DNA of 64,000 bases from Pseudoglutamicibacter albus (lineage in GTDB: Bacteria > Actinomycetota > Actinomycetes > Actinomycetales > Micrococcaceae), in the NCBI RefSeq assembly GCF_022346425.1, contig NZ_JAKRCW010000006.1, positions 1 through 64,000 of the forward strand, read 5' to 3'. Shown here one piece after another: positions 44,873 to 54,707 of the stretch (within the stretch, counting starts at the first letter, position 1; every line of letters starts with the position of its first letter). A model generated the notes under the pieces. It searched no databases and was not told the origin of the DNA. It worked only from the letters and a program-made list of their open reading frames with translations. A program made the translations under genes and the position numbers.

Positions 44873-45628
44873 ATGTTTGAAACGCCCACCAGCCAACCCA
44901 TACCGCGGATAGCTACCGTTACCGTGGTGGGTTTGCTTGCCTTGGCAGCCCTGGGTGCGTGCGGATCCCAGGAAAACCCGGCACCGGCTGAACCGACACC
45001 GACCACGTCTGCGAGTACATCGGCAAGCCCTACACCGAGCGAAGAACCCTCCGAGGAGCTCGATGCGTGGCCGAAAGACCTCACCCCCGTGAGCGCGCAT
45101 ACACTCAAGGACCCGGTTCTTGAACACGCGTTCACTATCAAACAGGTTCTCGTGAACCCACAAGGGCTACCTGATCCGCCGAAAGGCACGGGATGGCTCC
45201 TGGCGCAGGTTGAGGTGACACCAGGCGAGACCACGATGAACGAACCGAGCTGTTCGTGGATCCAAGTCTCGCGCGCATCGAGCTACATACCGGGGGTATC
45301 GCATCAGGTCATTGCGGCCTATGCTGAAGATCTCAACAAGGTCGATGCATACGAAGATTTCGATATCACCCCGTTGTCCGCGCCTGAATCTGGGGCTCCA
45401 GTCACGGGTTGGTGCTTGTATCAGGTCAAGGACCTCAACTCGAAAAAAGCTGCATCCGATAAATCTAAGAAATCTGACAAGCCTTCCACCGTGGATGGCA
45501 CGCAGTTGTGGATGCATGTGCGCCGCCCTGCCATGAAGGACCCGGGGAACCAGAGCTACCCTGAATACGTCGAATCTTCCCGGATCCGTTTCCAGACACA
45601 TGAATCGACAGCCGGCGCTAAAGAATAG
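44873..45628 (+). CDS. Predicted lipoprotein of unknown function
   Basis: This 251-residue exported lipoprotein has a hydrophobic signal helix (TVTVVGLLALAALGAC) ending in a lipobox LGAC with the lipidated cysteine near residue 30. A Pro/Thr/Ser-rich linker follows to about 65, then a soluble domain with several Trp and a Cys pair (SCSW, GWCLY). No family was recognised. It lies between lipA and the DUF4191 gene. The maturase LspA is encoded at 61.5-62.1 kb. Confidence 0.78.
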   Translation: MFETPTSQPIPRIATVTVVGLLALAALGACGSQENPAPAEPTPTTSASTSASPTPSEEPSEELDAWPKDLTPVSAHTLKDPVLEHAFTIKQVLVNPQGLPDPPKGTGWLLAQVEVTPGETTMNEPSCSWIQVSRASSYIPGVSHQVIAAYAEDLNKVDAYEDFDITPLSAPESGAPVTGWCLYQVKDLNSKKAASDKSKKSDKPSTVDGTQLWMHVRRPAMKDPGNQSYPEYVESSRIRFQTHESTAGAKE

Positions 45629-45685
45629 AGCACAGTCCCGCGTTAGCTCAAGCATTACCGGCGTGACCGTCTAGAATGGTGCATT

Positions 45686-46471
45686 ATGGCCAGACTTGAT
45701 CAGAACGCTCGCGAGCAGATCGCGAAGCTGCGTGAACAACAAAAAGCGGAGAAGCAGGCGCTTAAAGACGCCAAGAAGCGTGCCCGCGCTGAAAAGAAAG
45801 AATCGGGACGCGGCGGTCAGATCCGTGAAATCTTCCGGATGACCCGCGAAGCGAAGCCAGCCCTCCCGTGGATCATGCTGGCTATCGTGTTGGGTTCCGG
45901 TGCGATCGGTTTCGGTATCGGCTGGTTGCTGAAGAACTGGATCACGTTCCTGATCCTCGGCCTCGTGATTGGCCTCATGCTCGCGATGTTGTACATGTCG
46001 CGCAGCGGTGAGAAGGTCGCGTTCCAGAAGATCGAAGGCCGCCCCGGTGCCGCCGGTGCGGCGATGTCTGTTCTGCGCCGAGGATGGGTTTTGAAGGAAG
46101 AACCGGTCGCGGTCTCTCCTCGTACCCAGGACCTCGTGTTCATGGCTATTGGCCGCCCTGGTGTTGTCCTGGTCACGGAAGGCCCTAACGGCCGGGTCCG
46201 TTCCCTCGTTGAGGGTGTTCGCCGCGACGTTGAGCGCGCGGTCCGCGGCGTTCCTGTAACGATCATCAACTCAGGCTCCGGTAAGAACCAGACTCCGTTG
46301 CCTGAGGTTTCCAAGACGATGAAGAGCCTGCCTAAATCGATCTCCCGTCAGGAAGTCCGTGCTGTTGATCAGCGGCTCTCAACCTTGCGTTTGTCCAAGC
46401 CACCTATCCCTAAAGGTATGGACCCTAACCGTCCACCACGCATGTCCCGCCGTGCATTGCGCGGCAATTAA
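45686..46471 (+). CDS. DUF4191 family membrane protein
   Basis: This 261-residue protein has a basic, Lys/Glu-rich N-terminal coiled segment and two hydrophobic helices at about 58-82 and 85-105 (WIMLAIVLGSGAIGFGIGW; FLILGLVIGLMLAMLYMS). A soluble domain contains KIEGRPGAAGAAMSVLRRGW and VFMAIGRPGVVLVTEG. This matches DUF4191 (Rv2219-like), located between lipA and glnA in actinobacteria. The function is unknown. Confidence 0.9.
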   Translation: MARLDQNAREQIAKLREQQKAEKQALKDAKKRARAEKKESGRGGQIREIFRMTREAKPALPWIMLAIVLGSGAIGFGIGWLLKNWITFLILGLVIGLMLAMLYMSRSGEKVAFQKIEGRPGAAGAAMSVLRRGWVLKEEPVAVSPRTQDLVFMAIGRPGVVLVTEGPNGRVRSLVEGVRRDVERAVRGVPVTIINSGSGKNQTPLPEVSKTMKSLPKSISRQEVRAVDQRLSTLRLSKPPIPKGMDPNRPPRMSRRALRGN

Positions 46472-46524
46472 CGGCTAGCTCGGAAGCCAACCAGTTGGTC
46501 TCCTAGCGTGGAGTCCTGCCCTCT

Positions 46525-46573
46525 AATAAGCCGATGGCGGTGGAGTTTTCCTCTCCACCGCCATCGGCTTATT
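46525..46573. terminator. Bidirectional terminator between DUF4191 and RDD gene
   Basis: Perfect 21-bp arms (46525-46545 and 46553-46573) flank a 7-nt T-rich loop. The right arm includes the stop codon of the convergent RDD gene. Confidence 0.92.
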
Positions 46574-47075
46574 TGCGGACGATGCGGCCGCGCTCCCCGC
46601 CGCGAACCACAGTGAGCACGAGGCCGCGGACGCGGTCGTGAACACCTCGCTGGTCCGCGTCCATCACCACGGCAGGGATGACCAGAAGCAGCAAGACAGT
46701 GCGGATCAGGGCGTCCAGCGGCGAGATTGGGGTACCGTCGAGGCGCTGGACCTGCATGCCTAGAATCCAGTGGCCTATGGTGCGCCCAAAGATCGTGAGC
46801 ATGACCAACGTCATGACCACGAACACCACAAGGTTCAGCCACGGCAGCTGGTCGCGGCTGATGAGCCAAGACACGCCCATCGCAAGCCCCCAGTCGATCA
46901 ACAAAGCCAGGATGCGTGGGCCCATGCGCCCCACCGCGCCAGGGCCAGATTCTGGGCGGCCAAGCCCCGCACCGGGATATTCGCTGTTATGGGTTTGTGG
47001 GGGTCCACTAATCCACGAACCGATATCGGCTCGCGTGACGCGGGTCTCGCGTTCATTCTCGGGTTTCTTGGCCAT
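46569..47075 (-). CDS. RDD family membrane protein
   Basis: This is a 168-residue membrane protein. The RDD region begins RILALLIDWGLAMGVSWLIS and continues with TIGHWILGMQVQRLDG and a final DQRGVHDRVRGLVL, typical of the family, with three helices. The ATG at 47075 (MAKKPEN) is preferred over the GTG at 47102. RDD proteins are suspected transporters, but the substrate is unknown. Position between DUF4191 and glnA matches Rv2219A. Confidence 0.88.
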   Translation of the reverse strand: MAKKPENERETRVTRADIGSWISGPPQTHNSEYPGAGLGRPESGPGAVGRMGPRILALLIDWGLAMGVSWLISRDQLPWLNLVVFVVMTLVMLTIFGRTIGHWILGMQVQRLDGTPISPLDALIRTVLLLLVIPAVVMDADQRGVHDRVRGLVLTVVRGGERGRIVRK

Positions 47076-47275
47076 AGGCCTCATTCTACGTGGCGAGCCC
47101 ACCGCCCACTGTGCCTAACCGCCCTGGCTTCTGCATGGGTGAAAACCTGTTCATCTCACAAAACCAAGCCCCCGCCCCGGCAAAACCACCAAGGCGAACG
47201 AGTTATTGACTAAACTGGGATGTGAGGACCGCTCATTCTCAACGGACCACACACCATGCCTAGGAGGCTACAGAC

Positions 47276-48700
47276 GTGTTCACGTCAACCGAAGAAGTAC
47301 TGACCTTCATCGAACAAGAGGAGGTGCAGTTCGTCGATATTCGGTTTACAGACCTGCCTGGCATGCAGCACCACTTCAACGTGCCGGCCTCGACGGTTGA
47401 CGAAGACTTCTTCGTCAACGGCCAGCTGTTCGATGCGTCCTCGATCCGCGGTTTCGAAGGGATCGCGAATTCGGACATGCAGCTGATCCCGGACATCAAG
47501 ACCGCGTTCGTTGACCCGTTCCGTGCGGCAAAGACCCTCGTCATGACCTTCTCGGTGGTCAATCCACGCACGGGCGAGCCGTACGGCCGTGATCCACGCG
47601 GCGTCGCGGAACGGGCTGAAGCCTACCTCGCATCGACCGGTATCGCTGACACTGCTTTCTTCGCATCCGAAGCCGAATTCTTCATCTTCGATGACGTCAC
47701 CTACTCGACTGAACCGCACAACACCGGGTTCAGCGTCGACTCCGTAGAAGCTGCTTGGAACACCTCCGCTTTGGAAGAAGGCGGAAACCTTGGCCACAAG
47801 ATGCGCACCAAGGGCGGCTACTTCCCGGTCTCCCCTAACGATAAGCAAGCTGACCTGCGGGATGACATCTCGCTCAAGCTCACCGATGTGGGTCTCAAGG
47901 TTGAGCGTGCACACCACGAAGTCGGTGCGGCAGGCCAGGCAGAGATCAACTACGAGTTCAACACGCTCGTGCATGCGGCAGATGACCTCATGAAGTTCAA
48001 ATACGTGGTCAAAAACGTCGCTGAAGAGTGGGGTAAGACCGCAACGTTCATGCCGAAGCCGCTGCAGAACGACAACGGTTCCGGTATGCACTGCCACCAG
48101 TCCCTCTGGAGTGACGGCAAGCCGCTGTTCTACGATGAGCTCGGCTACGCGAACCTCTCCGACACGGCCCGCTGGTACATCGGCGGTCTGCTGCACCACG
48201 CATCGGCGGTCATGGCGTTCACGAACCCGACCGTGAACTCCTACCGACGCCTCGTCAAAGGCTTCGAAGCGCCAGTGAACATGGTGTACTCGCAAGGCAA
48301 CCGCTCCGCCGGTATCCGCATCCCGATCACCGGATCCAACCCGAAGGCCAAGCGCCTCGAGTTCCGTGCACCGGATGCCTCCTCCAACCCATACCTCGCT
48401 TTCGCGGCCCAGCTCATGGCGGGCTTGGACGGTATCCGTAACCGCATCGAACCGGCAGACCCGATCGATAAGGACCTCTACGAGCTCCCACCAGAGGAAG
48501 CCGCAGACATCCAGAAGGCACCAGAGACCCTCTCCGAGGCGCTCGAAGCGTTGCGTGAAGACCACGAATTCTTGCTCGCAGGCGACGTCTTCACCGAAGA
48601 CCTCATCGAAACCTGGATCGAGGATAAATACGAAAACGACGTACGCCCGATGATGGCTGCCATCACGGCACTGGAATACGAGCTCTACTACTCGCTCTAA
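47276..48700 (+). CDS. glnA: Type I glutamine synthetase
   Basis: The enzyme makes glutamine from glutamate, ammonia and ATP. The 474-residue subunit has [47 protein letters not shown] and the ATP-site segment [18 protein letters not shown]. The adenylylation tyrosine lies in [10 protein letters not shown] near residue 405, so it should be controlled by GlnE. The start is GTG 47276 with TAGGAGG 8 nt upstream. It is convergent with glnE across a strong terminator. Confidence 0.97.
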   Translation: MFTSTEEVLTFIEQEEVQFVDIRFTDLPGMQHHFNVPASTVDEDFFVNGQLFDASSIRGFEGIANSDMQLIPDIKTAFVDPFRAAKTLVMTFSVVNPRTGEPYGRDPRGVAERAEAYLASTGIADTAFFASEAEFFIFDDVTYSTEPHNTGFSVDSVEAAWNTSALEEGGNLGHKMRTKGGYFPVSPNDKQADLRDDISLKLTDVGLKVERAHHEVGAAGQAEINYEFNTLVHAADDLMKFKYVVKNVAEEWGKTATFMPKPLQNDNGSGMHCHQSLWSDGKPLFYDELGYANLSDTARWYIGGLLHHASAVMAFTNPTVNSYRRLVKGFEAPVNMVYSQGNRSAGIRIPITGSNPKAKRLEFRAPDASSNPYLAFAAQLMAGLDGIRNRIEPADPIDKDLYELPPEEAADIQKAPETLSEALEALREDHEFLLAGDVFTEDLIETWIEDKYENDVRPMMAAITALEYELYYSL

Positions 48701-48710
48701 ACCAGGCATG

Positions 48711-48748
48711 TTGAGGGGCTAGGAACCATGTGGTTCCTAGCCCCTCAA
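48711..48748. terminator. Bidirectional terminator between glnA and glnE
   Basis: An 18-bp perfect inverted repeat (48711-48728, 48731-48748) starts 10 bp after the glnA stop. The A-T-rich centre ACCATGTGGT probably opens into the loop. Confidence 0.9.
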
Positions 48749-48755
48749 CAGTTAA

Positions 48756-48815
48756 CCGCTGTGCTCGGCGCTGCTCGCCACGGCGCTGTTTACCATGGCT
48801 TTCACCGTGGCTGTT
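48756..48815. repeat. Degenerate 15-bp tandem array at the glnE end
   Basis: Units CCGCTGTGCTCGGCG, CTGCTCGCCACGGCG, CTGTTTACCATGGCT and a fourth diverged copy differ mainly by transitions. The array starts after the glnA terminator and runs over the glnE stop codon. Confidence 0.45.
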
Positions 48816-51800
48816 CGCCGTAGAACAGCTCCTCGAAGACTTGCCGGGCCCGCCGCGCAACACGTAGCCACGCTTCTTCCAGTTCAGGCCCGGCGTCTTT
48901 GCCCCAGCCGATCCACGTCGCTACTGCAGAGATCTCCGAGCGGCTCGAGGGGAAAGAGTCCGAGGCCCGGCCCGTGCATGCCATGTTGGCAGCACGCACG
49001 TCAGTCGCTAACTTCCAGGCGGTCTCGAGGCTCTCGGCGTCCTCTTGGCTGATGAGCCCGGCGTGATGGCCTGCACGCAACGCCTCCAACGTGTTCGTGG
49101 TCTGTAAGCCCGGGTAGCGTTTAGCGAAACGTAGCTGCATCGACTGAACCAGCCACTCGACATCGCTCAAACCGCCTGGCCCCAACTTCACGTGCCGGCG
49201 TGGATTCACTGCGCGCGGCAACCGCTCTCCCTCAACACGTGCTTTGACTCGCCGGATCTCCTGGAGTTCCTTTTCTGAGAGGCCGTGCTGATACCGCACC
49301 GGGTCGATCAGTTCAACGAACTTAGCTCCAACTTCCTCATCGCCTGCGAACGGGCGGGCACGCAACAAAGCCTGCCGTTCCCAGGTTTCTGCCCACTTCT
49401 CGTAATAGTCGGCATAGGAGTCCAGCGAGCGCACGAGCGGACCGTTTTTACCTTCAGGGCGTAGATCGACGTCGATCTTCAGCCGGTGCTCTGCCAGGAT
49501 CGGTGGCGTCAACGAACCCGAAAGCAGATGCCCCAAAGCTGAAGCCATACGGTTGGCCTGTTGTTTAGCCGCCTCAGGGTCACCCCCCTCGACAGGCTCG
49601 TACACGTACATCGCATCCAGGTCAGAGCCGTAACCGATCTCCGCGCCACCTTGCCGGCCCATCGCAATCACTGCGAACTGAGCGAGCTCGCCATGCTCGG
49701 CTACCTCTTGCCGCCGAGCAACATGCCAAGCCCCCATCACGGCGGCCTGATCCACGTTTGACAGCGCCCTGCCTAATTCTTCTACATCGATCAGCCCAGA
49801 ACCATGAGCCAAAGCAACACGCAACAACTCCCGCCGCCGCGCAGTCCTCACCAACTGCATACCGCCATCGGCGGCGTCCTCATGCCTATCCAGCTTGGCT
49901 GAAACCTGCTTCCACAACCGCTCCCAGCTACGCGGTTGCAAATCAGAGTCGTTGCCGAGCCACGCGGTCGCCTCCGGCGATACCTCCAGCAGATCCACAA
50001 CCATCCGCGACGTCGACAAGATGCGGCACAACCGCTCCGCACCCGCCGGGGAGTCACGCAGCATAGACATGAACCACGGGGTTGAACCCAACGCGTCAGA
50101 AAGCCGCCGGAAACCAAGCAGGCCAGCATCCGGGCTCACGCCATCGGCAAACCATTCCAGCATGACCGGCAGCAAGTGCCGTTGCAGGGCTGCGGTACGC
50201 GAGATCCCGCCGGTCAACGCTTCGATGTGGCGCATCGCCTGCTTCGGATCCGCATAGCCTAAAACCTTCAGACGCGCTTGAGCGGCCCCCGGGGTGAGCC
50301 GCACTTCATCATCCTGTAGACCGGCGGCAGCGGCCAGCAACGGCCTGAAGAAAATCTTCTGATGCAGGCCGCGGACACGGGCTTTGATCTTCCGCCACGC
50401 CGTCAGCATGTTCTCGGCAGTCACAACCTGCCGCTCATCAGGCGAGGCGACACCGCGGGCAAGCGCTCTCTGCTCGGCCTCCGATTTCGGCATCGCGTGC
50501 GTACGCCGCAACCGAACCAGCTGAATCCGGTGCTCCAAGCTACGCAAATACCTGTAGTCCGCGCTGAACTGGCGGGCATCATCGCGCGAGATATAGGCAG
50601 CGCTTGCTAACGCATCGAGCGCCTCCAACGTGCCACGCACCCGTAACCCCTCGTCCACGCGGCCATGCACAAGCTGCAGCAGCTGCACCGTGAACTCGAC
50701 GTCACGCAGCCCGCCCGGGCCGAGCTTGATCTGCCTCTCAACCTCGGCTTGTGGAATGTTATCTGTGACTCGCTGGCGCATCTTCTGTACCGCTTCAACA
50801 AAGCCATCGCGGCGAGAGGCTTCCCACACCATCGGCCAGATCGCCTCGATGTACTCGTCTCCGAGCGCGGTATCGCCTGCAATCGGCCTGGCTTTCAGCA
50901 GCGCCTGGAACTCCCAGTGCTCCGCCCAGCGCTTATAGTAGTTCAGGTGCGAGGCCAGCGTGCGTGACATCGCGCCGTCTTGACCCTCAGGCCGAAGGTT
51001 GGCATCCAGCTCCCATAACGCAGGTTCCTTGCCGGTGGAACCCACGATGTGTCCCATCGCCTTCGTGAGGTTAGCCGCGATGTCCTCGGCGCGTTCAACG
51101 GCCTGCGTCTCAGCGCCTTCCTCTACCGAATGCACATAGATGACATCAACGTCAGAGACGTAGTTCAATTCTCTCGCGCCGCATTTACCCATCCCGATCA
51201 CGGCCAACCGCACCTGGGTCACATCGGTGTCCGGATACGTGTCAGCCACGTGCCGGTAGGCGATCGCAAGCGCCCCGTCAACGGCCGCGGCCGCGAGGTC
51301 TGCAAGTTCAGCCGCAACCATCCGCACCGACTCTGCGGCGTCATCGGCGCACACGTCTTTCATCGCGGTGTCCAGAAGCTCCGCTCGATACGCCACGCGC
51401 AGTGCTGCGACGGTGGCGTCGTCGGCTACAGCGGCGATCGGAACATCGGATTGCGGGTCAGCGCCGACGGCGGTGAGCATCTTGGCGCGCAACCCACTGG
51501 GATCCGATGGCTCGTATTCACTTGGCCGGGCAATACTGAACGCTTCGGCTTGGTCGGGGTGGCGCAGCACGAAGTCGATGAGTGCCTCTGAGGCGCCAGC
51601 GAGCATGAACAGAGGCTGATTCCGTTGCGGATCTTCCACTGTCTCTGCCAGCGAGGGCACCCGCTCAAGTAACCGGATCACGTTCAGCAAGGCCATGTCC
51701 GGGTCAGCGGTAGCCCGTAGCGCTTCAAGCACCCTCACGTGATCGATATTCGTGAGCTCTTTAGACCTCAACAGTGCCCGCGCACGCTTCGAATCGTTGA

Positions 51801-51939
51801 ATCCGGCGGCGCGAACCGCGCGGTCAATGGTAGAAGAGTCAATGCCGGGAGAGTCAACGGTCGACGAGCCAATCGCGGGAGAGGCAACGCTGGATGCCTC
51901 GACGGTGGATGGATGTTTATCCTCTTGTGGATGGGTCAT
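48802..51939 (-). CDS. glnE: Bifunctional glutamine-synthetase adenylyltransferase/deadenylyltransferase
   Basis: GlnE attaches and removes AMP on GlnA in response to nitrogen status. The 1045-residue protein has two nucleotidyltransferase units with the metal-binding aspartates in YVSDVDVIYVHSVEE (about 270) and GYGSDLDAMYVYEP (about 775), each followed by helical regulatory regions (KLGPGGLRDVEFTVQLLQ and KLGPGGLSDVEWLVQSMQ). The N-terminal 40 residues are repetitive and probably disordered. It lies 8 bp downstream of the second glutamine synthetase gene, so the two are co-transcribed. Confidence 0.96.
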   Translation of the reverse strand: MTHPQEDKHPSTVEASSVASPAIGSSTVDSPGIDSSTIDRAVRAAGFNDSKRARALLRSKELTNIDHVRVLEALRATADPDMALLNVIRLLERVPSLAETVEDPQRNQPLFMLAGASEALIDFVLRHPDQAEAFSIARPSEYEPSDPSGLRAKMLTAVGADPQSDVPIAAVADDATVAALRVAYRAELLDTAMKDVCADDAAESVRMVAAELADLAAAAVDGALAIAYRHVADTYPDTDVTQVRLAVIGMGKCGARELNYVSDVDVIYVHSVEEGAETQAVERAEDIAANLTKAMGHIVGSTGKEPALWELDANLRPEGQDGAMSRTLASHLNYYKRWAEHWEFQALLKARPIAGDTALGDEYIEAIWPMVWEASRRDGFVEAVQKMRQRVTDNIPQAEVERQIKLGPGGLRDVEFTVQLLQLVHGRVDEGLRVRGTLEALDALASAAYISRDDARQFSADYRYLRSLEHRIQLVRLRRTHAMPKSEAEQRALARGVASPDERQVVTAENMLTAWRKIKARVRGLHQKIFFRPLLAAAAGLQDDEVRLTPGAAQARLKVLGYADPKQAMRHIEALTGGISRTAALQRHLLPVMLEWFADGVSPDAGLLGFRRLSDALGSTPWFMSMLRDSPAGAERLCRILSTSRMVVDLLEVSPEATAWLGNDSDLQPRSWERLWKQVSAKLDRHEDAADGGMQLVRTARRRELLRVALAHGSGLIDVEELGRALSNVDQAAVMGAWHVARRQEVAEHGELAQFAVIAMGRQGGAEIGYGSDLDAMYVYEPVEGGDPEAAKQQANRMASALGHLLSGSLTPPILAEHRLKIDVDLRPEGKNGPLVRSLDSYADYYEKWAETWERQALLRARPFAGDEEVGAKFVELIDPVRYQHGLSEKELQEIRRVKARVEGERLPRAVNPRRHVKLGPGGLSDVEWLVQSMQLRFAKRYPGLQTTNTLEALRAGHHAGLISQEDAESLETAWKLATDVRAANMACTGRASDSFPSSRSEISAVATWIGWGKDAGPELEEAWLRVARRARQVFEELFYGEQPR
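51823..51912 (-). repeat. 15-bp in-frame tandem repeat (6 copies) in glnE N-terminus
   Basis: Six contiguous 15-bp units, from GTCAATGGTAGAAGA through CTCGACGGTGGATGG on the plus strand, encode five-residue repeats such as SSTVD, SPGID and SSTID ahead of the conserved GlnE sequence. Confidence 0.9.
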
Positions 51940-51947
51940 GGATTCTT

Positions 51948-53288
51948 CTACAGCATCCCCAAGTAACGGCGCAGTTCAAACGGGGAAATGTCTTGGCGGT
52001 ATTCGTCCCATTCGGCTCGTTTATTGCGCAGCAGCGCATCGAAAACCCACTCGCCCAGGATGTCAGCAACCAGCTCGGAATTCTCCATCACGTGGATCGC
52101 TTCATGCAGCGTGGAGGGCAACGGATCCAAGCCAAGCACGCGGCGTTCTCGGCTTGTGAGCGAGAAAATGTCTTCCTCGGTTGGGTCGCCGAGGTCGTAT
52201 CGATCGCGGATACCTTTGAGTCCAGCACCCAGGATGCATGCGTAGGCCAGATACGGGTTCGCGGCCGAATCGATGCCGCGGTACTCGACGCGGGCGGATT
52301 GGCCCTTGTCTGGCTTATACAGCGGGACGCGCACGAGGGCGGAGCGGTTGTTGTGGCCCCACGAGATGTGGCTTGGCGCTTCTCCCCCGCCCCACAAGCG
52401 TTTATAGGAGTTCACAAACTGGTTGGTGACCGCAGTGAATTCCGGCGCGTGAGTTAATACGCCGGCGATGAACTGGCGTGCCGTGGTGGAGAGTTGATAT
52501 TCCCGGCCACCTTCAAAGAATGCGTTACGTTCACCCTCAAACAACGAAAAATGGGTGTGCATACCGGAACCGGGGTGTTGTGAGAACGGTTTAGGCATGA
52601 ACGTCGCATAGATACCTTGCAGTAGCGCGACTTCTTTAATGATGGTGCGGAAGGTCATGAGGTTATCCGCGGTGGTCAGCACATCGGTGTAGCGCAGGTC
52701 GATCTCGTTTTGTCCCGGCCCCGATTCGTGGTGGGAGAACTCAACGGAAATACCGACTTCTTCGAGCGTGGTCACGGCCTTGCGGCGGAAGTCTTGTGCG
52801 ATGCCGCCGGCAACGTGGTCGAAGTAGCTCGCCGAATCGACCGGTTGAGGATGCCCGTTGGCGTCCATCTCATCGCTGCGCAGCAGGTAGAACTCGACTT
52901 CCGGATGCGTATAGCACGTGAACCCCATGTCTGCGGCCTCTTCAACCTGTCGCTTCAAGACGTGGCGCGGATCCGCCAACGATGGCTCGCCATCGGGGGT
53001 CAAGATGTCACAGAACATGCGGGAGGTCGGCTCGATGTTGCCTCTCCACGGCAACAATTGAAACGTTGTAGCGTCCGGTTGCAGGAGCATATCGGACTCA
53101 AAAATCCGGGAAAGCCCTTCGATCGAAGAACCGTCGAAACCCAGCCCTTCACGAAACGCGCCTTCGACCTCCGCTGGGGCGAGCGCTACAGATTTAAGCG
53201 AGCCCACAACGTCGGTAAACCACAACCTGACGAATCGGACATCGCGCTCCTCAATGGTTCTGAGGACGAAGTCTTGCTGACGGTTCAC
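51948..53288 (-). CDS. glnA2: Second glutamine-synthetase-like enzyme (GlnA2 type)
   Basis: This 446-residue GS-fold enzyme begins VRFVRLWFTDVVGSLKSVAL. It has FDGSSIEGLSRIFESDMLL, EFSHHESGPGQNEIDLRY and KPFSQHPGSGMHTHFSLFEG. The adenylylation tyrosine motif of GlnA is absent near the C-terminus, so it is probably not a GlnE target. It is the first gene of a glnA2-glnE unit. True activity could be glutamine synthesis or ligation to another amine. The ATG has an AAGGAG-type site upstream. Confidence 0.92.
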   Translation of the reverse strand: MNRQQDFVLRTIEERDVRFVRLWFTDVVGSLKSVALAPAEVEGAFREGLGFDGSSIEGLSRIFESDMLLQPDATTFQLLPWRGNIEPTSRMFCDILTPDGEPSLADPRHVLKRQVEEAADMGFTCYTHPEVEFYLLRSDEMDANGHPQPVDSASYFDHVAGGIAQDFRRKAVTTLEEVGISVEFSHHESGPGQNEIDLRYTDVLTTADNLMTFRTIIKEVALLQGIYATFMPKPFSQHPGSGMHTHFSLFEGERNAFFEGGREYQLSTTARQFIAGVLTHAPEFTAVTNQFVNSYKRLWGGGEAPSHISWGHNNRSALVRVPLYKPDKGQSARVEYRGIDSAANPYLAYACILGAGLKGIRDRYDLGDPTEEDIFSLTSRERRVLGLDPLPSTLHEAIHVMENSELVADILGEWVFDALLRNKRAEWDEYRQDISPFELRRYLGML

Positions 53289-53391
53289 TCAATGCTCCTT
53301 CATTGCATGCCTGCTGCCGTGGCTGGCTTTCTAGGGTCTTCCCGAGCTTCGCGGACCTAGCGGGCTATTTCGCGGGTCTGGCTCCCCATTA

Positions 53392-53574
53392 CTAGTCTTC
53401 GTCTTCTTCGTCCCATTCGCGAGTGCGTTCTGCCGCGATCTCGTAGGCGCGTGATGCTTCTTCCGCGCTACGGTAGGGGCCCATCCGCTGGGACCCGATG
53501 GACTGCGGGCCTTTCTCCACCTCACCGGTTGAGGTGTTGAACCAGTATTCGCCTTCCGGTGCGTTCTGTGTCAT
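53392..53574 (-). CDS. Small SPOR-like protein
   Basis: This 60-residue acidic protein has EYWFNTSTGEVEKG, then MGPYRSAEEASRAYEIAAER, a pattern found in short SPOR-like proteins next to map in Micrococcales. An Asp/Glu-rich tail (EWDEEDED) ends it. The start ATG has GGGAAG upstream. Role unknown. Confidence 0.8.
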   Translation of the reverse strand: MTQNAPEGEYWFNTSTGEVEKGPQSIGSQRMGPYRSAEEASRAYEIAAERTREWDEEDED

Positions 53575-53709
53575 GATCTTCCCCTTCTCTTATGAGCCGC
53601 GCGGCCCCTTCCGGGACCACTTCACCGCAACATGGTTGATGCCGCGGCCTTGACCTTCCCTCTTCACATTACGCGGTTCTGCCCCACAGGTGGGTCCTAA
53701 ACTGGTGAC

Positions 53710-54627
53710 ATGACTGATTCTTCTGCTGCACCGTCTTCGTCCGCTTCCTCCTCGCGCGCAACCGCGCCCATCGGGAATCTGACGAAAGGCCGGGTTTCTG
53801 CGCTCCGAAAGGTCCCAGGGAACATTCAGCGCCCTCCCTACGTGGGTAAGCCGGGGCCTGAAACCTGGGACGGCGGAGATGTTTATTCCCCGGAGGAAGT
53901 CGAACGGATTCGCGCGGCGGGCCGTATTGCCGCTGATGCCCTGCAACTGATCGGTGAGACGGTCAAGCCTGGCATGACCACGGATGAGGTCGATGCGATC
54001 GGTCACGAGTTCCTCATCAAGAACGGCGCGTACCCTTCAACGCTTGAATATCAGGGCTTCCCTAAGTCCACGTGCACCTCGCTCAACGAGGTTATTTGTC
54101 ACGGCATCCCTGATGACACGGTCATCCAGGACGGTGACATCATCAACGTGGACATCACCGCATATAAAGACGGCATGCACGGCGACACCAACGCGACATT
54201 CCTTGTGGGAGATGTGGATCAGGAATCCCGCGACCTCGTTGAGCGCACACGCGAGGCCATGATGCGCGGTATTCGCGCGGTCAAGCCGGGGCGCCAGATC
54301 AATGTGATCGGCCGGACCATCGAGGTCTATGCCAAGCGGTTCGGGTTAGCTGTGATCCGGGACTTCACCGGCCACGGTGTAGGTGGCGCGTTCCACTCCG
54401 GACTGATTGTTCCGCATTACGATGCCGCACCCGCTTATGACACGGAGATGGTGCCTGGCATGGTTATCACGATCGAGCCGATGCTGGCGCTCGGTACGCA
54501 CCGCTGGCAACAATGGGATGACGGCTGGACCGTGGTGACAGCCGACCGTAAACGCACAGCCCAGTTTGAACACACGCTGGTTGTTACCGAAGACGGCGCC
54601 GATATCCTCACGCTACCGACGCCGTAG
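53710..54627 (+). CDS. map: Type I methionine aminopeptidase
   Basis: This 305-residue enzyme removes initiator methionine. A disordered Ser/Ala N-terminus and a linker ([14 protein letters not shown]) precede the catalytic pita-bread domain. Metal ligands are recognisable in [20 protein letters not shown] (two Asp), [14 protein letters not shown] (His), [13 protein letters not shown] (Glu) and the final [14 protein letters not shown] (Glu). The extended N-terminus is the type seen in mycobacterial MapB. Confidence 0.95.
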   Translation: MTDSSAAPSSSASSSRATAPIGNLTKGRVSALRKVPGNIQRPPYVGKPGPETWDGGDVYSPEEVERIRAAGRIAADALQLIGETVKPGMTTDEVDAIGHEFLIKNGAYPSTLEYQGFPKSTCTSLNEVICHGIPDDTVIQDGDIINVDITAYKDGMHGDTNATFLVGDVDQESRDLVERTREAMMRGIRAVKPGRQINVIGRTIEVYAKRFGLAVIRDFTGHGVGGAFHSGLIVPHYDAAPAYDTEMVPGMVITIEPMLALGTHRWQQWDDGWTVVTADRKRTAQFEHTLVVTEDGADILTLPTP

Positions 54628-54631
54628 TTCG

Positions 54632-54662
54632 GCCGTGTTTTAGGGAGCCGTGTTTTAAGAGA
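54632..54662. repeat. 15/16-bp tandem repeat, 2 copies, after map
   Basis: GCCGTGTTTTAGGGA is followed directly by GCCGTGTTTTAAGAGA. It begins 5 bp after the map stop and leads into the terminator. Confidence 0.65.
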
Positions 54663-54663
54663 G

Positions 54664-54703
54664 CCGGCGGCGGTTCGGGCTTCCCCTCCCGAACCACCGC
54701 CGG
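54664..54703. terminator. Bidirectional terminator between map and nrdR
   Basis: Arms 54664-54679 and 54688-54703 form a 16-bp stem with one mismatch and an 8-nt loop, between convergent genes. Confidence 0.88.
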
Positions 54704-54707
54704 AGAT

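Noticed and set aside
47285-48709. 474-codon open frame antisense to glnA
   Set aside because: It is almost exactly coextensive with glnA and has no family resemblance.
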